From assembly GCA_934295165.1 (NCBI GenBank), contig CAKRAT010000008.1, positions 1 to 48,406 of the forward strand: DNA of 48,406 bases. The letters are read 5' to 3'. Below, piece by piece: positions 1 to 9,401 of this stretch. Under the pieces are notes generated by a model. It had not been told where the DNA came from. It searched no databases and saw only the letters and a list, made by a program, of their open reading frames with translations. The stretch comes from an uncultured Dorea sp. GTDB taxonomy: Bacteria; Bacillota; Clostridia; Lachnospirales; Lachnospiraceae. Within the stretch, counting starts at the first letter, position 1; each line of letters starts with the position of its first letter. The position numbers and the translations under genes are program-made.

Positions 1-89
1 TCAACCATAACCGTCTCTTTTGTCTCTTCGTTGATCACCAGATAACAATTCGTACCAATCATTCCAACCACGTATTTTTTTATCTTCAT
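1..89 (-). CDS. MBL-fold metallo-hydrolase, N-terminal fragment (cut by window edge)
   Basis: Only the first 29 codons are in the window; the gene continues past the left edge. The peptide begins MKIKKYVVGMIGTNCYLV, which resembles the first beta strands of small metallo-beta-lactamase-fold hydrolases of the glyoxalase II-like group, where a conserved 'G.x.TNCYLV' segment opens the domain. The metal-binding HxHxDH motif would lie outside the window, so the catalytic claim is inference. It sits 4 bases after the rel stop on the same strand, and genes of this type often follow rel in Clostridia, which supports a shared operon. Confidence 0.6.
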   Translation of the reverse strand, partial: MKIKKYVVGMIGTNCYLVINEETKETVMV

Positions 90-93
90 ACTT

Positions 94-2439
94 TTATCCT
101 GTTGCCCTTTCTATATCAATGATTCCGGAAAGCTGCTGCAATTTCTTCACGATACGCTCCAGTTCTTCACGGCCGTGAACGATGAATCCCATCTCAATTG
201 TTGCTGTTCCTTTCTTGCTGGTACGGACATTCATAGATTTGACATCCACATTTTCTTCTGTGAAAATTCTGGAAATCTCCATCAGAAGTCCCTGCTGGTC
301 ATTGGCATACATCTTGATCTCGGCAAGATACTGACCCCCTGATTTTTCTGTCACTTCCGTCTCCCACTCTGCCGGAATCAGTCTTGCGCGTTCCGCTTCG
401 GACAGATGTATCATATTGATACAGTCTGTACGGTGAATGGACAGACCTCTTCCACGGGTAACGAATCCGACAATCTCATCTCCCGGTACCGGATTACAGC
501 ATCTGGAAAAACGGACCGCCATATCATCAATCCCCTTGACTACAATACCGCTCTTGGACTTGGCAATATGCACCTTATTCTTTGCAGCCTCAGCCACTCT
601 CTCCAGAACAACTTCATCCGTAATTGCCTGTCTGTGATCTTTTCCATACTCTTCTGCAAGCCGGTTTACTACCTGTCCTTCTTTTAATCCTCCGTGACCG
701 ATTGCCGCCAGCACAGATTCCCAGTCTTTGAATCCATATTTTTTCTGCACGATCTCCTGGTACTTCGGCTGAATAATATTGGTAAGATTGATACTCTTTG
801 CCTTGCAGTATGCAGCGATCATATCCTTTCCACGGATGATATTACTTTCTTTGAATTCTTTTTTAAACCACTGGTTGATCTTGTTCTTTGCCTGTGTACT
901 TTTTACAATATTCAGCCAGTCCCTGCTTGGCCCCTTGGAATTCTGTGAAGTCAGGATCTCAATTCGATCCCCGTTCTGAATTTTATAATCGATATTGACC
1001 AGTTTTCCGTTCACTCTGGCTCCAACCATCTTATTTCCAACTGCACTATGGATCGCATAAGCAAAGTCGATCGGCGTCGAACCATTCGGCAGGTTCTTGA
1101 CATCTCCCTGCGGTGTGAAGCAATAGACATCTTCCGCAAACAGATCCAGATCTCCTTTGATCAGGTTGAGGAATTCTCTGTTATCTGACATGTCTCTCTG
1201 CCATTCCAGAATCTGACGCAGCCAGCTTAACTTTTCTTCTTCCTGTGCTTCGACGCTCTTCTTTCCGTCATTAGATTCTTTGTATTTCCAGTGTGCCGCA
1301 ATACCATATTCTGCCGTCTTATGCATCTCTTCTGTACGAATCTGGATCTCAAACGGCTGTCCGACCGAACTCATCAGCGTTGTATGCAGAGACTGATACA
1401 TATTTGGCTTCGGCATCGCAATATAATCTTTAAAACGTCCCGGAATCGGTGTATACATCTCATGAATCACACCCAATGCCGCATAACAGTCCTTTACAGA
1501 TTCTACAATGATACGCACTGCAAATAGATCATAGATCTGATCAACCGTCTTATCCTGATTCACCATCTTCTTATAGATACTGAAGAAATGTTTAACCCGT
1601 CCATTGACTTCTGCTTTGATGTTCGCATTCTTCATATGTGTCGACACTTCTTCAACGATCTGTTCTACAAACTCTTCCCTCTCCGTCTTTCTTGCATTGA
1701 TCTGATTCACCAGATCGTAGAATACTTCCGGCTGGGAATACTTGAGTGCCAGGTCATCCAGTTCCGTCTTGATCTTGGATATACCAAGACGCTGCGCGAT
1801 CGGTGCATAGATGTCCATCGTCTCTTTTGCTTTTTCTTTTTGTTTTGCCGGTGTCATAAACTGCAGAGTACGCATATTATGCAGGCGGTCTGCCAGTTTG
1901 ATAATGATCACACGGATATCCTTTGCCATGGCAAGGAACATCTTTCTTAAGTTCTCTGCCTGTACCTCCAGCTTATCCGAAGAATAAGAAAGTCTTCCCA
2001 GTTTGGTAACACCGTCCACCAGAAGTGCCACTTCTCCTCCGAATTCTTTTCGGATGTCTTCTTCAGTAAACTCTGTATCTTCTACCACATCATGCAGCAT
2101 ACCTGCTGCGATCGTCTCTTTATCCATCTCCAGATCAGCCAGAATAATCGCTACCCATAATGGATGGATGATATAAGGCTCTCCGGATTTCCGCCGCTGA
2201 TCGCCATGTGCCTTTACTGCCAGCTGATACGCTTTCTCGATCATGGATACATCTGTGGACGGATGATACTTTCGGATACGGGCTATTAACATGTCATATA
2301 AGCGGTTCGGATCTTCGTAATCTTCCTGTGACTTTACCGCATGCCCGTCCACAACTTCCAGTCCTTTCGTATGATCTTCCGTCAGTGATTCCGGTGCAAT
2401 CTTGTTGTCCAGTGATTCATAGGTTGTCTTCTCAGACAT
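94..2439 (-). CDS. rel: Bifunctional (p)ppGpp synthetase/hydrolase (Rel)
   Basis: Makes and breaks the alarmone (p)ppGpp, controlling the stringent response. From the chosen start the protein is 781 residues. The HD hydrolase domain comes first, with His-Asp at about 116-117 (LHDVVEDT) and RLHNMR at about 185. The synthetase domain follows, ending with EIQIRTEEMHKTAEYG near 385. A TGS domain lies near 455-515, a Zn-finger/helical part around 'RFSRCCNPVPGDEI', and a C-terminal ACT domain. Both catalytic halves look intact, so a bifunctional enzyme is expected. The ATG at 2437-2439 is preferred because GGAGG lies 7 bases upstream; a longer reading would encode that ribosome site itself. It lies 31 bases downstream of apt, probably in one operon. 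Confidence 0.96.
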   Translation of the reverse strand: MSEKTTYESLDNKIAPESLTEDHTKGLEVVDGHAVKSQEDYEDPNRLYDMLIARIRKYHPSTDVSMIEKAYQLAVKAHGDQRRKSGEPYIIHPLWVAIILADLEMDKETIAAGMLHDVVEDTEFTEEDIRKEFGGEVALLVDGVTKLGRLSYSSDKLEVQAENLRKMFLAMAKDIRVIIIKLADRLHNMRTLQFMTPAKQKEKAKETMDIYAPIAQRLGISKIKTELDDLALKYSQPEVFYDLVNQINARKTEREEFVEQIVEEVSTHMKNANIKAEVNGRVKHFFSIYKKMVNQDKTVDQIYDLFAVRIIVESVKDCYAALGVIHEMYTPIPGRFKDYIAMPKPNMYQSLHTTLMSSVGQPFEIQIRTEEMHKTAEYGIAAHWKYKESNDGKKSVEAQEEEKLSWLRQILEWQRDMSDNREFLNLIKGDLDLFAEDVYCFTPQGDVKNLPNGSTPIDFAYAIHSAVGNKMVGARVNGKLVNIDYKIQNGDRIEILTSQNSKGPSRDWLNIVKSTQAKNKINQWFKKEFKESNIIRGKDMIAAYCKAKSINLTNIIQPKYQEIVQKKYGFKDWESVLAAIGHGGLKEGQVVNRLAEEYGKDHRQAITDEVVLERVAEAAKNKVHIAKSKSGIVVKGIDDMAVRFSRCCNPVPGDEIVGFVTRGRGLSIHRTDCINMIHLSEAERARLIPAEWETEVTEKSGGQYLAEIKMYANDQQGLLMEISRIFTEENVDVKSMNVRTSKKGTATIEMGFIVHGREELERIVKKLQQLSGIIDIERATG

Positions 2440-2470
2440 ATTAACGCCTCCTTCCCTCAATTTCTCTTTA

Positions 2471-2995
2471 TTATTTTCCAGGATATGTGATCACAGCGTC
2501 CACGTCATATCCTTCTAATCTGTCTCTTCCTTTTAATCCTGCAAGTTCTATCAGGAATACAGCTTTTACAACTTCTCCTCCAAGGCTTTCAATCATCTTT
2601 ACCATTGCCTCATTGGTTCCGCCTGTAGCGATCAGGTCATCGATAATAACCACTTTCTGTCCCGGTTTGATCGCATCTTTGTGTATCTCGATCGTAGCCG
2701 TACCATACTCCAGTTCATATTCTACAGAAACCGTCTTGCATGGAAGTTTTCCTTTTTTTCTGATTGGGATAAATGGCTTGTGCAGATTATATGCAATCGG
2801 CACACCGAAGATAAATCCTCTTGATTCCGGTCCTACAACCACATCAAAATCTACATCCTTTAATTTTTCCTGCATCAGGTCTATTGCCAGATGTAATCCA
2901 TCTGCATCCTGAAGGATACTTGTTACGTCTCTGAATATAATTCCCGGTTCTGGAAAATCCGGAATACTTCTTACATACTCTTCTATCGGTTTCAT
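2471..2995 (-). CDS. apt: Adenine phosphoribosyltransferase
   Basis: Salvages adenine by joining it to PRPP to give AMP; cytosolic. The 174-residue length is normal for the family. The PRPP-binding signature VVIIDDLIATGGT is at about 115-127, and the N-terminal part has the Apt-typical PDFPEPGIIFRD segment at 12-23. A GGAGAG ribosome site lies upstream of the ATG. It lies between recJ and rel, an arrangement (recJ-apt-rel) widely kept in Firmicutes, and is probably co-transcribed with rel. Confidence 0.97.
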   Translation of the reverse strand: MKPIEEYVRSIPDFPEPGIIFRDVTSILQDADGLHLAIDLMQEKLKDVDFDVVVGPESRGFIFGVPIAYNLHKPFIPIRKKGKLPCKTVSVEYELEYGTATIEIHKDAIKPGQKVVIIDDLIATGGTNEAMVKMIESLGGEVVKAVFLIELAGLKGRDRLEGYDVDAVITYPGK

Positions 2996-3069
2996 GATAC
3001 TCTCTCCATTTCTGTCTAAAATACAACCTTAAGTATACCATTACTTGTTCTGATTTTCAATCTATGGTT

Positions 3070-4830
3070 TTAACGGTAATGTGTGATCACAATCTGTGGG
3101 GTCTTCTTTCCCATATATTCATTGATACCCGGATAATAAGTGACCGCAATCTTTATATGACCTCCCCTGCCCTGCATGAGCGCATCCACTTCCATACGTC
3201 CATACGTTTCTTCCAGATTTTTCAGGAACCTTTCTATATTCTGGAACAGCATGGCCTCTATAACAGTTCCATTTCCATCCTGCGCTTTTATTTTCAGAAC
3301 ATTTCTGTTCTTTCCCAGTATCCTTGTTCCCAGAAGCGTGATACCACGGGCAGCAAATACCGGTTTTGTATTGCCTTTTCCAAACGGTTCCAGCAACTCC
3401 AGTTCTTTCACCAGTTCTTCCGTCACGCAGGAAAATGGCATCTCCATATCGATCGTAACTTTTTCTTTCATCTCTTCTTCCGTCAGCGTACAATTCTCAT
3501 TCAGCCGTCTCCGCAATCCGGCTATATTCTCTTTTTTCAGTGAAAATCCGGCTGCCAGACGGTGTCCGCCAAACTTATCCAGAAGATCTTTACATCTATT
3601 CAGTTCTTCATACATATGATAGCCGTCAATCGACCGTCCGGATCCTTTTGAGCCATCTTCTGCATCTGTCAGCACAAATACCGGCTTGTAATAGCATTCC
3701 CGGATTCTTCCTGCCACGATCCCTGCCAGGCTTTCATGACAGTCCGAAAGATAAATAACAAGCACTCTGTCTTCAGACAAATCTGTCAATTCCACCTGTT
3801 CTTTTGCAAGCCTTACAGCTTCCTCTGTCATATCTTTTCTGCTGTCATTTAAAGCCTTTAAATCCCCTGCAAGAATATCTGCTTCTTTCTGTGTTCTCAC
3901 TCTCAGAAGCTTCAATGCCCTCTTCGCCGTATCCAGCCTTCCGCTTGCATTAATACAAGGTCCCAGTACAAATCCAATATGATAGGAATTCAGATTATCC
4001 TTATCGATTCCGGTACATTCTATCAGCGCTTTCAGACCTGGATTCTTCGTTCTTCTAAGCATCTGCAGTCCTTCTTTGACAAAGATACGGTTCTCATCCT
4101 CCAGATCCATCACATCCCCGACCGTTGCGATCGCTACATTTTCGATCAGGTCATCCAGATCAGCCGAATCTTTTCCCATACTTTCCCATAACGCTTCCAT
4201 CATTTTATACGCAACGGCTGCACCACAGAGTCCCTTGAATGGATAATTACAGTCTGCCTGCTTCGGATCGATCACAGCATCTGCCGGTGGAAGCTGATAC
4301 TTTTTTTCTCCATTCTCCTCATCAAACGGAACCTCGTGATGATCCGTCACAATGACTGTCATGCCAAGTTCCTTCCCGTATGCAATCTCATTTGCCGCTG
4401 CAATCCCATTGTCACAGGTAATGACCGTATCGATTCCATCATCATATGCCCGGTCGATCAGATGCTGATTCAATCCATATCCGTCGCTTATACGGTCCGG
4501 AATATCACTGTCCACATATGCTCCCAGGCGTTCCAGCCCCTCCAGTAAAATATATGCCGCATTCACACCGTCAATATCATAATCCCCGATCACCCGGATC
4601 TTCTTCTCCTCCGCAATCTTTTCTTTCAGAATATCAATTGCTTTATCTGCATCTTTCATCAGCATCCCGTCATACAGATCACTGATCGTACCATTCAGAT
4701 AACGGTCGATTGCTTCTTCCCCGATCACATCACGGTTGCGGATCAGACATGCCAGTCTCGGACTGATCTGATACCTCTTTCCTATCGCTTCAAAGTCTGC
4801 ACCCTTACGCAGCAGAACCCATCGTTCCAT
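3070..4830 (-). CDS. recJ: Single-stranded-DNA-specific 5'-3' exonuclease RecJ
   Basis: Degrades single-stranded DNA 5' to 3' in recombination and mismatch/base-excision repair. The 586-residue protein has the DHH phosphoesterase motifs: GDYDIDG at 82-88, TCDNGI at 139-143 and VTDHHE at 161-166 supply the metal ligands. The DHHA1 domain includes NASGRLDTA and GGHRLAAGFSL, followed by an OB-fold-like C-terminus. The initiator ATG follows AAGAAGG very closely, so the ribosome site is not ideal, but no better start keeps the N-terminus. It is separated from secDF by a terminator at 4881-4916, so it may have its own promoter or rely on readthrough. Confidence 0.96.
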   Translation of the reverse strand: MERWVLLRKGADFEAIGKRYQISPRLACLIRNRDVIGEEAIDRYLNGTISDLYDGMLMKDADKAIDILKEKIAEEKKIRVIGDYDIDGVNAAYILLEGLERLGAYVDSDIPDRISDGYGLNQHLIDRAYDDGIDTVITCDNGIAAANEIAYGKELGMTVIVTDHHEVPFDEENGEKKYQLPPADAVIDPKQADCNYPFKGLCGAAVAYKMMEALWESMGKDSADLDDLIENVAIATVGDVMDLEDENRIFVKEGLQMLRRTKNPGLKALIECTGIDKDNLNSYHIGFVLGPCINASGRLDTAKRALKLLRVRTQKEADILAGDLKALNDSRKDMTEEAVRLAKEQVELTDLSEDRVLVIYLSDCHESLAGIVAGRIRECYYKPVFVLTDAEDGSKGSGRSIDGYHMYEELNRCKDLLDKFGGHRLAAGFSLKKENIAGLRRRLNENCTLTEEEMKEKVTIDMEMPFSCVTEELVKELELLEPFGKGNTKPVFAARGITLLGTRILGKNRNVLKIKAQDGNGTVIEAMLFQNIERFLKNLEETYGRMEVDALMQGRGGHIKIAVTYYPGINEYMGKKTPQIVITHYR

Positions 4831-4880
4831 CCTTCTTTACCCCTTTATCTTTTCTGTCAGAATATTATGTATCTATTTTA

Positions 4881-4916
4881 AAAAAGCAGTTATGCCCTGT
4901 CAATAGGCATAACTGC
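4881..4916 (-). terminator. Rho-independent terminator after secDF
   Basis: An 11-base-pair perfect stem (4886-4896 with 4906-4916, GCAGTTATGCC arms) is followed on the minus strand by a run of T. It lies between the secDF stop and the recJ start and should end secDF transcription. Confidence 0.85.
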
Positions 4917-4936
4917 TTCCCGAATCATTTTATGAT

Positions 4937-7117
4937 CTATTTTTTCTTTTTCTTTGGCTGTGCTTTCTTGCCGACTTTCGTCTTCATCACATACCACAAT
5001 GCACCTGTAATGCATACAGATGAATATCCTCCGCATACGATACCAACCATCAGCGGTGCCGCAAACTCACGGATAGAACTTACACCCATGATAAACAATA
5101 CTGCAACCATGATAAATGTGGTCAGTGAAGTATAGATACTTCTGGTCAGTGTCTGTGTAATACACTTATTTACAACCTCTGACAGATCTGTATTTCTCTT
5201 CATCAGCGGCAGTTCCTCACGGATACGGTCAAAGATAACGATTGTCGCATTGATTGAGTAACCTACAATTGTCAGCATACAAGCAATAAATGTACCTCCG
5301 ACAGAGATTCTGGACACTGCATAGAATGCAAGTACCACCAGAACGTCATGTAACAATGCCAGTACTGCACTTGTAGCAAAGCGGACATCTTTGAAACGGA
5401 ACCAGATATAAAGCAGCATAAAGATTGTTGCAACGATAACTGCGACAACTGCATCCTTACGCATCTCATTACTGATAGTAGAACTGATATTTTCTGCTGT
5501 AATATCAGATTCTTTCACACCAAAATTCTTTTTCAGCGCTTTATTTACCTTTTCACGTTCAGCCAGGCTCAATGTAACCGTCTTAATGACTACCTGTTTT
5601 GTTCCGGATACTTTCTGTGTCTGGATATTATGATCTCCTGTAACTTTTTCTACAACAGGAACGATCTCTTTGTCAATCTCATCAATAGAATAATTCTTGT
5701 CAAACTTCACATTCATAGAAGTTCCGCCCTTGAAGTCCAGGCTGTAAGCCAGTGCTCCGTTACCCTGGGCAGAATGTACTCCCATTACCACAAATCCTGC
5801 AAGAATCATTGCAATGGAGACACTGAAGAACACTTTCTTCTTTCCAAGGAAGTTGATCGGTGTTCTTTCTTTCATCTCATGGTAATACAGGCTGTCTTTG
5901 CGGATACCGATTCCATAGAATGCGAAAATAATCAGACGTGTGATCACCAGAGCTGTAAACATTGATACAACAATACCGATTGCCAGTGTCTGTGCGAATC
6001 CTTTAACTGTTCCGGAACCCTTGAACCACAGAACCGCTGCCGCGATCAGTGTTGTCACGTTACCGTCAACAATCGCAGACATCGCTTTCTGGAATCCGGA
6101 TTTTAATGACGTCTTGACACTTCTTCCCTTAGCCATCTCTTCACGCACACGGGCAAAGATGATAACGTTCGCATCTACCGCCATACCAATACTCAGGATA
6201 ATACCGGCAATACCCGGAAGGGTTAATGTCACATCAAATGCATTCAGTATCAAAAGTACAATCTCAGTATAGATAACTAACGCAAGACTGGATGCCAGGC
6301 CCGGAAGTCTGTATACAAAGATCATGAACAGGAATACAAGGATCAGACCGATAATACCTGCTTTTAAACTTGTATTTAACGCCTGTTCTCCAAGCTGTGC
6401 TCCTACTACATTAGAGCGCAGTTCTTCCAGCTCAAGTTTCAGGCCTCCGATACGGATTGTAGATGCCAGATTATCTGCTTCTTCATAAGTAAAATCACCT
6501 GTAATATAAGCCTGTCCACCAGTAATCGCTGACTGTACTGTCGGACTTGAGATTGTTTCCCCATCATAAATGATTGCAATCTGTTTTCCTATATTATTCT
6601 GTGTCGCTGTTGCAAATTTTTCTGTTCCTGATTTTGTCAGGTTCAATTCCACGGAATATTCTTTATTTCCCATATCGTCCTGACCAGTCTTTGCAGACGC
6701 ACTCTTTACATCTGTTCCTGTAAGAACAGTCTCGCCGTCTGTTGTCTGGAATGAAAGAGAACCCGGTTTTCCAAGTTCATCCAGAATCTTGTTGGCATCT
6801 GTAACACCAGGAATCTCGATGTTAATACGATCGTCCCCCTCCTGGTATACACTTGCCTCTGTACTGTACTGCTCTACACGCTTCTGCAGCTTGTAGATTG
6901 TATCACTCATCTCTTCTTTGGTTGGGTTCTTATCTTTTACCTGATAGGTGATACTGACACCACCGGCAAGATCCAGACCAAGCTTGATGTTTTCCATCGC
7001 ACCTGTTTTGGATTTACCGATTCCTGCAATTACAGTAAATCCCAGCCCTACGATGAGGATTACAGCCAGAAGCAGACTCAGTATGCTTTTTGACTTCTTC
7101 ATCTTTCTTTTGCACAT
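4937..7117 (-). CDS. secDF: Protein translocase subunit SecDF (fused SecD and SecF)
   Basis: Proton-motive-force-driven membrane partner of SecYEG that helps pull exported proteins across the membrane. At 726 residues it is a natural SecD-SecF fusion, as in Bacillus. The SecD half has an N-terminal membrane helix at about 11-32, LGLDLAGGVSITY near 47-59, the periplasmic P1 region, then several helices with the D1/D4 type motif 'GMAVDANVIIFARVREE'. The SecF half begins near residue 425, with LDFKGGTSM and 'GYSINATIVIFDRIREE'. The C-terminus is lysine-rich. The start could be this ATG or the in-frame ATG 15 bases later (MKKSKS); the AAAGGA site fits neither spacing well. It lies 12 bases after scfB, a neighbourhood typical of clostridial SCIFF loci. 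Confidence 0.95.
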   Translation of the reverse strand: MCKRKMKKSKSILSLLLAVILIVGLGFTVIAGIGKSKTGAMENIKLGLDLAGGVSITYQVKDKNPTKEEMSDTIYKLQKRVEQYSTEASVYQEGDDRINIEIPGVTDANKILDELGKPGSLSFQTTDGETVLTGTDVKSASAKTGQDDMGNKEYSVELNLTKSGTEKFATATQNNIGKQIAIIYDGETISSPTVQSAITGGQAYITGDFTYEEADNLASTIRIGGLKLELEELRSNVVGAQLGEQALNTSLKAGIIGLILVFLFMIFVYRLPGLASSLALVIYTEIVLLILNAFDVTLTLPGIAGIILSIGMAVDANVIIFARVREEMAKGRSVKTSLKSGFQKAMSAIVDGNVTTLIAAAVLWFKGSGTVKGFAQTLAIGIVVSMFTALVITRLIIFAFYGIGIRKDSLYYHEMKERTPINFLGKKKVFFSVSIAMILAGFVVMGVHSAQGNGALAYSLDFKGGTSMNVKFDKNYSIDEIDKEIVPVVEKVTGDHNIQTQKVSGTKQVVIKTVTLSLAEREKVNKALKKNFGVKESDITAENISSTISNEMRKDAVVAVIVATIFMLLYIWFRFKDVRFATSAVLALLHDVLVVLAFYAVSRISVGGTFIACMLTIVGYSINATIVIFDRIREELPLMKRNTDLSEVVNKCITQTLTRSIYTSLTTFIMVAVLFIMGVSSIREFAAPLMVGIVCGGYSSVCITGALWYVMKTKVGKKAQPKKKKK

Positions 7118-7129
7118 CCTTTCAAAATG

Positions 7130-8524
7130 TTATTCTTCTGCAAGCGCTGCCTTCATCATGATCGCACACTCTACACGTTTTCTCTGCATTTCACAGCCAA
7201 TCTCATATGTATCATGAATCGTGCCATGGAAATTGTAAGAGTTAGCCATACATCCGCCGCTGCAGTAAAATTTGGCGAAGCAGTTTCTGCATTTATCTTT
7301 CGAATATACATTACAGCTTCTGAAATCGTCCGCAATCTCCGGCTTTACGATTCCATCATCCACATTTCCCATCAGGAAATCGTCCTGTCCGACAAACTGA
7401 TGGCATGGATAGAGGTCCCCCCATGGCGTAACAGCCAGATATTCCGTACCGGATCCACAGCCGGATAAACGTTTCGCCACGCATGGTCCACCATTTAAAT
7501 CTATCATAAAATGGAAGAAATTGAACCCTTTTCCTTCTTTCTCGCGTTCGATCATCATCTTCGCAAGCTTGTCATATTCCTCCATGATCTTAGGAAGATC
7601 TTCCTCCCTGATTGCATACGGGTCGCTTTCATCTCCAACGACCGGTTCAATCGACATCTGTTTAAATCCAAGATCCGCAAAATGTATGATATCATTGGAA
7701 AAATCCAGATTGTTTCTTGTAAATGTTCCACGGATATAATATTTTTCCTGATTTCTGCTTTCTGCAAGCTTTTGGAACTTCGGAACAATCAGATCGTAGC
7801 TTCCTTTTCCATTTCTGAACGGGCGCATCTGGTCATTAATCTCTTTGCGTCCATCCAGACTTAACACTACGTTATCCATCTCTTTATTTACAAATTCCTG
7901 AACCTCATCATTTAAAAGCACGCCGTTGGTTGTGATTGTAAAACGGAAGTGTTTATTGTGAATCTTCTCCTGCTCTCTTCCGTAAGCAACCAGATCTTTT
8001 ACGACCTGCCAGTTCATCAGCGGCTCTCCACCGAAGAAATCTACTTCCAGATTATGACGGTTGCCCGAATTCTTAATCAGGAAGTCCAGTGCTTTCTTAC
8101 CGACTTCATAGCTCATAAGCGCACGTCTTCCGTGATATTCTCCTTCTTCTGCAAAGCAGTACTTGCAGGCAAGGTTACAGTCATGTGCAATATGCAGGCA
8201 CAATGCTTTTACGACTGTCTTTCTCTTCTTTACCTCTTCAATCATACATTCATATGTATCTTTTACAAATAACTGACCGCTTTCTGTCAGTTCGATCACA
8301 TCCGATAATGCATCTTCAATATCAGATGTTTCATATTTACTTCCAAGAGTCTGTAAAAGCTGCTCTTTCACACCCTCTTCTTTCAATGATCCGGCAGTTG
8401 GTTCTGTTTCTGACTTATTCACTTCCGCGATCACATCGTAACAGACATCATCTACCACATGTACAGACCCGCTATACACATCCATAACGATATTATATCC
8501 GTTATTACGGTACTGGTGAATCAT
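7130..8524 (-). CDS. scfB: Radical SAM maturase of the SCIFF peptide (thioether-forming)
   Basis: Radical S-adenosylmethionine enzyme expected to install sulfur-to-carbon (thioether) cross-links in the six-cysteine SCIFF peptide encoded just upstream. The 464-residue protein has an N-terminal peptide-recognition-like region (1-100), the CxxxCxxC cluster-binding motif at Cys116-Cys120-Cys123 (DCNLACKYC), and a cysteine-rich SPASM C-terminus (GGPC...GCGSG...YPCHQF...CRNCFAKFYCSGGC) for auxiliary iron-sulfur clusters. This domain order, the 464-residue length and the adjacent scfA strongly support the assignment. AAGGA precedes the ATG. Transcription probably comes from the scfA promoter by reading through the hairpins at 8635-8702. 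Confidence 0.94.
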   Translation of the reverse strand: MIHQYRNNGYNIVMDVYSGSVHVVDDVCYDVIAEVNKSETEPTAGSLKEEGVKEQLLQTLGSKYETSDIEDALSDVIELTESGQLFVKDTYECMIEEVKKRKTVVKALCLHIAHDCNLACKYCFAEEGEYHGRRALMSYEVGKKALDFLIKNSGNRHNLEVDFFGGEPLMNWQVVKDLVAYGREQEKIHNKHFRFTITTNGVLLNDEVQEFVNKEMDNVVLSLDGRKEINDQMRPFRNGKGSYDLIVPKFQKLAESRNQEKYYIRGTFTRNNLDFSNDIIHFADLGFKQMSIEPVVGDESDPYAIREEDLPKIMEEYDKLAKMMIEREKEGKGFNFFHFMIDLNGGPCVAKRLSGCGSGTEYLAVTPWGDLYPCHQFVGQDDFLMGNVDDGIVKPEIADDFRSCNVYSKDKCRNCFAKFYCSGGCMANSYNFHGTIHDTYEIGCEMQRKRVECAIMMKAALAEE

Positions 8525-8634
8525 ATTCCTTGGTACCCCTTTCTCATTTTTTCTTATTTCATATCGGGAAAAAACCCGTTATCTTTTTTGTTTATTCAAA
8601 CCTTATACCTTCAAATAATTCTACAGACAACTAA

Positions 8635-8655
8635 AAAAGGTCCACCGGACCTTTT
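8635..8655 (-). terminator. Terminator/attenuator between scfA and scfB
   Basis: A 9-base-pair perfect stem (AAAAGGTCC with GGACCTTTT) has a 3-base loop and is followed on the minus strand by further T residues. It lies after the scfA stop and 110 bases before the scfB start. Partial readthrough would give more peptide mRNA than maturase mRNA; that role is inference. Confidence 0.75.
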
Positions 8656-8677
8656 CGTCACACACATGGCAACAAGA

Positions 8678-8702
8678 GACAGCGACCCTAAAGACCGCTG
8701 TC
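8678..8702 (-). other. Stem-loop just upstream of the scfA terminator
   Basis: Arms GACAGCG (8678-8684) and CGCTGTC (8696-8702) form a 7-base-pair stem with an 11-base loop. It has no T run, so it is not a terminator by itself. It sits 24 bases after the scfA stop and may stabilise the short scfA transcript or act with the next hairpin. Confidence 0.55.
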
Positions 8703-8726
8703 CCGAGTATCCCATATCATTTTAAA

Positions 8727-8867
8727 TTATTTGCTCTGTTCACAAGTCTGATTTCCTACTGTGCAGGATGTCTTACATGCTGACTGGCATGATGTCTGGC
8801 ATTCGCCACATCCACTTTTTTTCAGATTGCTGTTCATAGGTTTATTCAATGATTTTACATGTTTCAT
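8727..8867 (-). CDS. scfA: SCIFF ribosomally made peptide (six cysteines in forty-five)
   Basis: Precursor of the SCIFF family of ribosomally synthesised, modified peptides, found almost throughout Clostridia. It encodes 46 residues with cysteines at 20, 23, 27, 31, 35 and 42; the core contains GCGECQTSCQSACKTSC. The lysine-rich leader (1-18) is the likely docking site for the radical SAM maturase encoded next. The ATG at 8865-8867 is 8 bases from GGAGGG; an in-frame ATG at 8871-8873 is too close to that site. It has its own good promoter at 8904-8932. The biological role of mature SCIFF is not established. Confidence 0.95.
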   Translation of the reverse strand: MKHVKSLNKPMNSNLKKSGCGECQTSCQSACKTSCTVGNQTCEQSK

Positions 8868-8903
8868 GTTCATATCCCTCCTTACTATTGCTTAACTTAT
8901 GTT

Positions 8904-8932
8904 ATTATAACATTTCGTCATAGCTTTCGCAA
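8904..8932 (-). promoter_or_regulatory. Sigma-A-type promoter of scfA
   Basis: On the minus strand TTGCGA (8927-8932) and TATAAT (8904-8909) are separated by exactly 17 bases, about 37 bases upstream of the scfA ATG. This suggests vegetative expression of the SCIFF peptide. Confidence 0.75.
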
Positions 8933-8961
8933 TCTTTTTCTTCGGATATCATCTGCTATAC

Positions 8962-9336
8962 TCAGGATATCATTCCCCCCGCCATACCACCACCAGCACA
9001 TAATGCAAATGTCACAAGAATTTCTGTTCCGCTTCCGTGCAGTGTCCGGTAAATCCCCCACGTAATCAGCAATAACAAGCCAAAATACAAACTCCCCGAC
9101 GCCATTCCCCAGAGAAAACGTCTTACTTTTGCAAGTTTCCCTGCCACGAGTCCGCCGGCAAACGAAGCCAGCAGATATACGGCCGTAATTCCCGCTGTCA
9201 CGGCCCCCTCATTCAGTTCAAATTTGTACAATGCCATTGCCAGCACCATCAGCAGAATCCCTGTCACCACATATGCCGTCAGAAGTGATTTCAATATCCA
9301 CATAATCCATGTTTCATTTTGTTCTTTTTTTCCCAT
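8962..9336 (-). CDS. Small polytopic membrane protein of the SCIFF/secDF neighbourhood (TIGR04086-like)
   Basis: Encodes 124 residues with about four hydrophobic helices (roughly 12-33, 42-63, 72-92 and 100-121) and GG-rich turns such as FAGGLVAGKLAKVRR. It resembles the uncharacterised family of small clostridial membrane proteins found beside scfA and yajC/secDF; that family name is my recollection, not a search result. The ATG at 9334-9336 is chosen because GGAGGG sits 6 bases upstream; the longer frame would translate this ribosome site. It ends upstream of the scfA promoter. No catalytic motif is visible. Confidence 0.75.
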   Translation of the reverse strand: MGKKEQNETWIMWILKSLLTAYVVTGILLMVLAMALYKFELNEGAVTAGITAVYLLASFAGGLVAGKLAKVRRFLWGMASGSLYFGLLLLITWGIYRTLHGSGTEILVTFALCAGGGMAGGMIS

Positions 9337-9401
9337 TTTCTCCCTCCTCATCTATCATAGATTATGAAGGGACTTTCTGTTTTATGCTCTTATTCTGTTC
9401 A

